Below, piece by piece: positions 57,869-64,000 of a stretch of DNA of 64,000 nt (its first letter is position 1; each line of letters opens with the position of its first letter). Both the position numbers and the translations under genes were made by a program. The DNA lies in assembly GCF_024323335.1 (NCBI RefSeq), contig NC_066582.1:88842944-88906943 (forward strand). The letters are read 5' to 3'. Origin of the DNA: Lathyrus oleraceus. Taxonomy: Eukaryota; Streptophyta; Magnoliopsida; Fabales; Fabaceae. Below the pieces are notes generated by a model that made no database searches, was not told the origin of the DNA, and saw nothing but the letters and a program-made list of their open reading frames with translations.

Positions 57869-58235
57869 GGAAATGGAATGCCAATAAATGGTCTTACATC
57901 CAACTCCGAAATGAGATGGGAAAGGGAGTGCCAATAAATGGTCTTACGTTCAACTCCGAAATGATATGGGAAACGGAGTGCCAATAAATGGTCTTACGTC
58001 CAACTCCACAAAAGAAAACAGAATAGGAAACAAATGGCCAATCAATGGTCTTATACCTGACTCCACAAAAAGGAACAAGATAGGAAACAGATGGCCAATC
58101 AATGGTCTTATACCTGACTCCACAAAAATAAACAAGATAGGAAATGGAGCGCCAATAAATGGTCTTATACCCAGCTCCCCAAAAGGAACAGGAAACAGAT
58201 AGCCAATCAATGGTCTTACATCTGACTCCTCAAAC
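57869..58235 (-). repeat. 50/57-bp tandem repeat in LTR F (7 copies)
   Basis: GCCAATnAATGGTCTTA recurs at 57880, 57930, 57980, 58037, about 58093, 58151 and 58201; periods are 50 then 57. Same repeat family as in LTR A and LTR D. Confidence 0.9.
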
Positions 58236-60771
58236 AAAGCAGATAACAAATGCAAAAACAATATGCAAAACAATATGCAAAAGCAAACACAAGCAATCAC
58301 ATTAATCAATTAGCACACTCTATACACAATCAAGAGGCTAAATCAAAGTTGGGATTTAGTCAAGGTCTCATATCAACCTCGACAAACAAGCCAATACTGT
58401 TATGGGTGTTCAGGCTCTTAACCACTAGCATTGACCGTCAGGGTGAGCAGATGAAATGGGAGATGAGGATTAGACCTCATAGCTCTTAACCCTGGCCTGG
58501 GTGAGCTTTAATCAAAGAAGGTATGGGAGTCCAGAATGAGGAACTCTATTCCACATGACTGACTCTATATAGAATGATCTTGGGTGTTTATTCAAATGCA
58601 TCAACGTGTAGTGCGAGCATAATGAAAGACTCAACTGAATAGCAGGGGATTGATTGCAAATCCCTTCTATCTGCCAATTGCCTCTTCATTTAGGAGGACT
58701 TGAAGTCCATGGCACAAAAGTAAACAATCACAGACATTGCCTCTTAAGGAGGACTTCAGCCAAATGCCTGCCAAACAGAAACGACAGGGCTTCCAGACTT
58801 CATGGAGTTTAAGAAATTACCTAAGTGGTAAACCAACCACAAGCAAAGCAAAGCTCAGATAATGAGAAAAAGCTACTAAGGTACTTGTATGAAAAGCAAA
58901 ACAATCAGTATTCACATTCAGACAACCAAACAATTAACAACAGTCAGACATTCCCAATATGTATAACATGTAAGCCATAAGAGGCAAACACTCAAGTGAA
59001 TTAGCCACCAGAGGACCTACAACACAATCAAAATGAGTTAAACAAAATAAATTGCATCTCAAGCAAGGAGATCACATCATCCATTAGGACTGATTGCTTG
59101 AACCTGAAAGGCAAAGCTCAAATTGTGAGTACAAACCCCTAGGGCAAAGCCTAGGGTCAAAGGCAAAGCAAAAAGTCAAAACAGCAACAAATATTTAACA
59201 TGGAGCTCATTTAATCAAGTATGAACATGTCCTAAAAAGGACCAAGTCTAAAGCATCAAGCAAAATCATCACATGAGCAAGCTATGGCAAAGACAATTTC
59301 AAAGCACACAATTGGTCATCAAGAATCAAAATTCCATATTAAAACAGAAATGAATCAAACACTCATGAAAATTTTTATGTGCACACAACATGTCAAATAC
59401 AATCATTATGCCAAAAATTGTAAACAGAAAAGCTCAATTGACCTAGAAATGAAAATGCACAAGTATGACATCAAATTGTGTGACACACATTGTCACACCA
59501 TACAATCATGTGTCTAAAACAGAGATGAAAAATGCTAAAAATGCACAACCAAGCCTCAAAAATCATGCAACATGTTGGGAATCAGCATACCAAATTTCAA
59601 ATCAATTGGCCAATGTATGAGCATTTCACAGTAGAATGAATGAAGCATGTCACATTTGCATACATGTCCAATGAACTGTCTACAATTAAAATTCCAGAAA
59701 TCAGAAAATCAGAAAATCAACACCATAAAATAGTAGACATCCATATGAACAAGTAGCAAAAAATTTGGAATTAATTGGATTCATTTTCAATTTGTTATGA
59801 TTTTTCAAAGTAACATACAAAAAATGAAATAAATGTGAAAACATGGAAAAATATGAAAATGAAATGAGAAATCAAAAACTGCACAAGCATAGAATCGAAC
59901 TGACGAAGGCAAGGCTGCAAGCGTGCTAGTCAAAACGACTGCGTTTTGATAATTGAGGAACTAATAATTGGAATTTCAAAACACATCCACACGGGATCGA
60001 ACAGACGAAGCAATGGATATTAGCATTCAAACAGTGCATGTGAAGCTCTGAACTAGACAAACCCTAAACACTATTCACGCACGGCAGCCAACGGTGGTTT
60101 CCACCGTCTTCTTCATGAAGACGACGGAGCTACAGTAACAAGCTCAATTTTTTTTTCAGAACTAGGCAAATTATACATCAAATAAAAGCTCTCAACACGT
60201 ACATCACAAATCCAGCATCAATTAATCCTAACAGTCCATGAATAAGGAGAATCGAACAAAAACATTATTGCACACAAACTTTCAACTCAACATAACTCAG
60301 TCAATTCTCAACCATTTTTCATGAATTTTATATCAGTGTGATCAGCATGAGAAGCTCTACAACATTATGCACATAAAAAAGAGAATTAGGAGATTCGAAA
60401 TTCACACCTCTTGAAGAGCAGTCACTGAAATCAGCGTGTTCAAGGCCTTGCAAGTGTGTAGATCCAATCCTGAGATGATATTATGAAGCTTTGCGCGTGA
60501 ATTGAAGCTTGGAATGGCTTGGATCTAGCTCAGATTTCAACTTCCATCTTCATGTTCTTGAGCTTGATGTGCTTGTTCTTGGCTCGAATTCTTCAAATCA
60601 AGGCTTGATCTGCACTCAATGATGATCAGAGAACAAGAATATCCAATAAAATCAATGGCTTATGTGAAGAAAATTGAAGTTTCAATTGAGAGCAAAAATG
60701 GAGGGAAAGAAAAATTTGGATCTAGAATGTGCAAAAACTCCACAATTCTGTTATGATTTGGTTTATATATG

Positions 60772-60779
60772 GTCTCTTA
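60772..60779 (-). promoter_or_regulatory. TATA-like box in LTR F
   Basis: TATATAAA on the minus strand, about 1.1 kb into the LTR, comparable to D. Confidence 0.42.
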
Positions 60780-61905
60780 ATCACATCCAAATCAGAATTA
60801 AGCATGAGTTAATTATGATTAGTGAAAATGAGGTGCATGACCAAAATTGGAAAATGTGAGGTGCCATGCAAATTTGGACGTGAACAGTGCCGTATGGATG
60901 CTCAAAATCATTCAAAATCATCTCATGCACATGTTGACAATGGTATTTTGTTCATATGACGCACCAATTTCAAATTTCCAAATTTCCCTCCAAAATGTTC
61001 ATGAATGAGCAAATGGTCATGTGATGAAATTTCATGCAATGTCATGTTGGATTTGGAAATTATAGGTCATAAGGAGCAATATGCAAAAAAGAGGCATTCA
61101 AATTGGAGTTTTGGATCAAAAGTTATGGCATTTTGAAGTTTCAAGCACACTTTGCAATGATTGGATCATATCTCCTCAACACTTCATCAGATGCTCATGA
61201 TCTTGGACTTTTTGGAAATGGGAGAGAAAGATCTTCAACTTTCATGTTGGACAAAAATTCGTTTGAAGCTTCTTTGATGTTGGAAAGTCAAGATGAAATT
61301 GGACCAAAAACTTTCCATTTTTGGAAACTTGAAATTATAGGTCACTTTCCATTTTGGTAAACTTTTGCACTAGCTTCAAATTCTTCAACGTAGATGTTTG
61401 ACATGATGAATAAGCTTTGTTTGAACATGAATGGGATGAAGAAATTCAATTCTCACACTCACAGCCTTCAGTTGACTTTCAGTCGACTGGTATTGGTCCT
61501 TAGATGACCTGAAAATGTTCTGATGAATTTGGGCCTTTGCCACTTGATGAATTTGCTCCAAAATGAACCCATAGCTCATATAAGCTCTATGTAATGATCA
61601 AATGATCCATATCTCAAGGAAAACCTCATCTCTTGCCCAAAGGATTCACTTGAATTGCCTTGACCTGTTGACTGCTTAAGCTGCAAGTAACAAAGGTTAA
61701 TGACATATTTTTGTACCTTTTTGGTTAGTGATTAAAAGAAAAGCAATGATATACAAATGCAAGCAATGCTTGGTGATTAAGAACCACTCTCAGGAAAGAT
61801 CACACCCATAAGGAAGGAAACAAGGTGTCCAATGATCCTTGAGGCTTATGCAATGCAATGCTATGATTCCATGAGGGATCTTATGGTCAAAAATTGGGTC
61901 TTACA

Positions 61906-61922
61906 GATGCCCCTATTTAAGG
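61906..61922 (-). other. Polypurine tract of F
   Basis: The minus strand reads CCTTAAATAGGGGCATC and then TGTAAGACC. Confidence 0.78.
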
Positions 61923-64000
61923 TCATTCTAGCCGGAGAAGTGAAGGTTAAAATCTTCATCTCGACGTGGTAGAATGGGCTTAAATAATAATAAAGAGACA
62001 AATTTTGGTCCCTAAGAGACCTCATGATGCAGATGTATGTATGCAAAATAAGACAACTCTGTGGGGAATACGAGTCCACAAAGAAGAAAAGACATCGAAA
62101 GAGAAGACAATCCATAGGAGTAATACACTCACCAGGAACACAGACTCTAACGGGACTCTTATGGGGATTAGAAGAAAGGAAAAGCGTGAACAAATCACTA
62201 CTCAAAGCTGGAGACTTTAATGGGGAATAAACAAAAAAATGCGTGAGCAGGCCACGACTTGAAACTGGGAAAAGAATTCCAAAGGGAAGAAAATCCAATG
62301 GAAAGACTAACGGAGGAAACTTCGGATAAAAATCCGGACTCGGGCTGAGAAAAAAAAGCCGATAAGACAACTCTACTGGGGAACATGCATGTATTGGGGA
62401 AAACGCCAACACAGCAACAACAAAACACAAGGGATACTCCATCGGGGATATCTGGAAAAGACACTCCTGGGGAAGCAAAAGGGGTGAGGTGTTACCGGTT
62501 ACTGGGTAACAATCTCGAAGAAACAATGTGATCTGAACACCGGTTACTGGGTGAGAGAACCACAAGCTCGGGAAGAATGAATACCAAAACATCTGAGGAA
62601 GACCTAACAAAGGTATGTTTCAACTCAGGAAAATCTGACTCCGCAGGGGACCAAGGTCATAATAGGGAGCAGAAAAGGAGGGAACACCAGGGATACCGGT
62701 TACTGGGTATATAATAGGTGACCGACCAAGGCGTGAATTGGATTTCACTTCCAAAACACTCATCATCCTGAAGAGAGCTAGAAAAGCAGTCTTGATTTCA
62801 GGATGGACATTCGATTCCACAAGGAATACGAATCTTACTCAACTAGGGAAGGACAAAAGGCTTCGACCGAAGAGTGCATGAGATATATTATCTATTACCG
62901 TCAGAACATAGATAATATACTCGCATGGAAGATTATCCACAACCGGTTACTGGGTTAGAGGATAAATCGACCGACAAGAAAGGACATCGGGATACCGGTT
63001 ACTGGGTATATAATGATGACCAATCAAAGGGCAACAAACATTACCAAATAAGGGTAAATGAAAGAAGACCACGCTGGGGATAAAATTGCTTACTCAGAGC
63101 AAATATCAAACAGAGGGAGGGCATATCAAGACCGAATATGGGATAATGATAACCGCAAAGAGGGGATTACATCTACCGAATACGGGGTAGAAAACCACGG
63201 AAGAGTAGCCGTCATCACCAAGGATGAACAACAAAGGTTAACTCTGCACAGGTGAGAAAAATAGGGTTTACGACTACCGAATACTGGGTAGAAGACCAAC
63301 GGACTCAGCCGAGGGCAAAAGAGTAGGATTTACGACTACCGGATACTGGGTTGAGAACCATAAACTCTGATGGGGAACAACTTGAAAGTAGGATTTACAA
63401 CTACCGGTTACTGGGTAGAAAATCGTCAACTCTTGCGGAGGAACAAAAGGTTTACAAATACCCGTCACTGGGTATATAACCACAGACTCCGCCAAGAGGG
63501 GAAAAAGGTACATAGGATTTACAACTACCGGTTACTGGGTAGAAAACCACAAAAAAATAGGACTTACAAACTACCGGTTCCTGGGTAGAAAGCCACAAAA
63601 TCCGCCATCAACCAGGATGAACCACAAAGGTTACTTCTGCTAGGGGATGAAAAGTAGGATTTACGACTACCGGTTACTGGGTAGAAAACCACAAAAATAG
63701 GACTTATAACTACCGGGTACTGGGTAGAAAGCCACAAATTGTGCTGGGAATAAGATGAACTATTGTCGGTTACTGGGCAATTTATTCATTTATACCACAG
63801 GGAAGCACAAGAGACAGCCACAAAGAGCCAATTTAGGGTAGAACCAAAAAGGCAAACTGAATCAAGACTCATCCTAATGAGGAAAAAACTCAATAGGGAA
63901 ACCCATCCCAATAGATGTTGGGAGGAACGAAAATAACCGTCATCCACGAGGAGATAACTCAGTGGGGAGTGCAGAAGGAAAGGGTAAACGCTTTCTGCTT
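61923..64000 (-). other. 3' UTR of F (runs off window)
   Basis: Non-coding. It mixes two repeated words: a TACCGGTTACTGGGTA motif (separate entry) and, on the plus strand, PBS-like words such as CAACTCTGTGGGGA (62054-62067), CAACTCTACTGGGGA (62368-62382), GACTCCGCAGGGGA (62637-62650) and AACTCTGATGGGGA (63363-63376). The integrase end is not reached. Confidence 0.75.
62490..63775 (-). repeat. Dispersed TACCGGTTACTGGGTA repeat
   Basis: About 15 copies at irregular spacing of 40-250 bp (for example 62493, 62695, 62995, 63403, 63527, 63671), denser toward the right. The ends TACC and GGTA are complementary, so each copy is a small hairpin; variants such as TACCGAATACTGGGTA keep the ends and change the middle. 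Confidence 0.88.

Larger units (their letters stand above)
56892..61905 (-). repeat. 3' LTR of element F (left boundary uncertain)
   Basis: Minus-strand start TGTAAGACCC at 61905, just after a polypurine tract. Going left: TATA-like TATATAAA at 60772-60779, B-box-like words (near 59891, 59994, 60249), palindromes at 58413-58450 and 58480-58506, a seven-copy array, a hairpin at 57196-57248 and GGTGCCTAACACC near 57045. The last part of U5 is cut by LTR E, so the true LTR end is not visible. Confidence 0.8.

Noticed and set aside
61861..62610. A 249-codon minus-strand frame across the LTR F start
   Set aside because: Spans the polypurine tract and LTR border and shows no domain; chance frame in 3' UTR.

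Overview
The window is repeat DNA from a large plant nuclear genome, most likely a legume of the pea/vetch group (Fabeae). I see no host gene, rRNA or tRNA gene. Almost every base belongs to very large Ty3/gypsy LTR retrotransposons of the Tat clade (Ogre-like). The signs are LTRs of about 4-6 kb, gag and protease in one frame, a probable intron between protease and reverse transcriptase, two RNase H domains in a row, an integrase whose tail ends in a recognisable KKYF(V/A) stop, and long 3' UTRs full of tandem repeats. Names A to G are mine. Genus is an inference.

Layout. Element A (minus) fills 1-13017: 3' LTR 1-1442 (runs off the left edge), 3' UTR, pol remnants, a shrunken gag-pro ORF (6801-8264), leader, primer-binding site (PBS) 9287-9304 and 5' LTR 9307-13017. 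A plus-strand chimera B/G fills 13018-25477: LTR-like DNA carrying a solo LTR with an exact target duplication (13750-14921), PBS, an ORF1 protein (17487-18963), the start of gag, then a second LTR end with a triplicated PBS (G), the end of gag, a 3' UTR and the first 0.65 kb of a 3' LTR. Element C (minus) is inserted in that LTR: 3' LTR 25478-29498, 3' UTR and integrase (31836-32488). Element D (plus, 32489-54659) is inserted inside C's integrase. D is the most complete copy: LTR 32489-38350, PBS, leader, gag-pro, intron, RT-RNase H, integrase tail, 3' UTR, second LTR. The last ~230 bp of its second LTR are missing, replaced by a protease fragment and LTR of element E (minus, 54660-56891). 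Element F (minus) follows: 3' LTR 56892-61905 and 3' UTR to the right edge.

No element can move by itself. A and D have each lost the integrase core; A has also lost the gag core, the protease core and part of RT; D has in-frame stops; B/G has no pol at all. D and A have LTR pairs that differ by only about 2.5-3 percent in the stretches I counted, so they are young copies.

The most interesting material is non-coding. (1) Seven LTRs of clearly different families share a two-hairpin RNA-like element whose flanks are fixed (CTACG ... ACGTAGGC) while the inner stems change sequence but keep pairing. (2) The 3' UTRs of A, C, D and F contain arrays of short segments complementary to the elements' own PBS, that is, resembling the 3' end of the primer tRNA. 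(3) A PBS-like echo lies in U5 of several LTRs, and G carries three PBS copies in a 65-bp tandem repeat. Together these suggest an elaborate RNA-level control of priming, packaging or translation in these elements. This is inference, and I cannot say from here whether it has been described.
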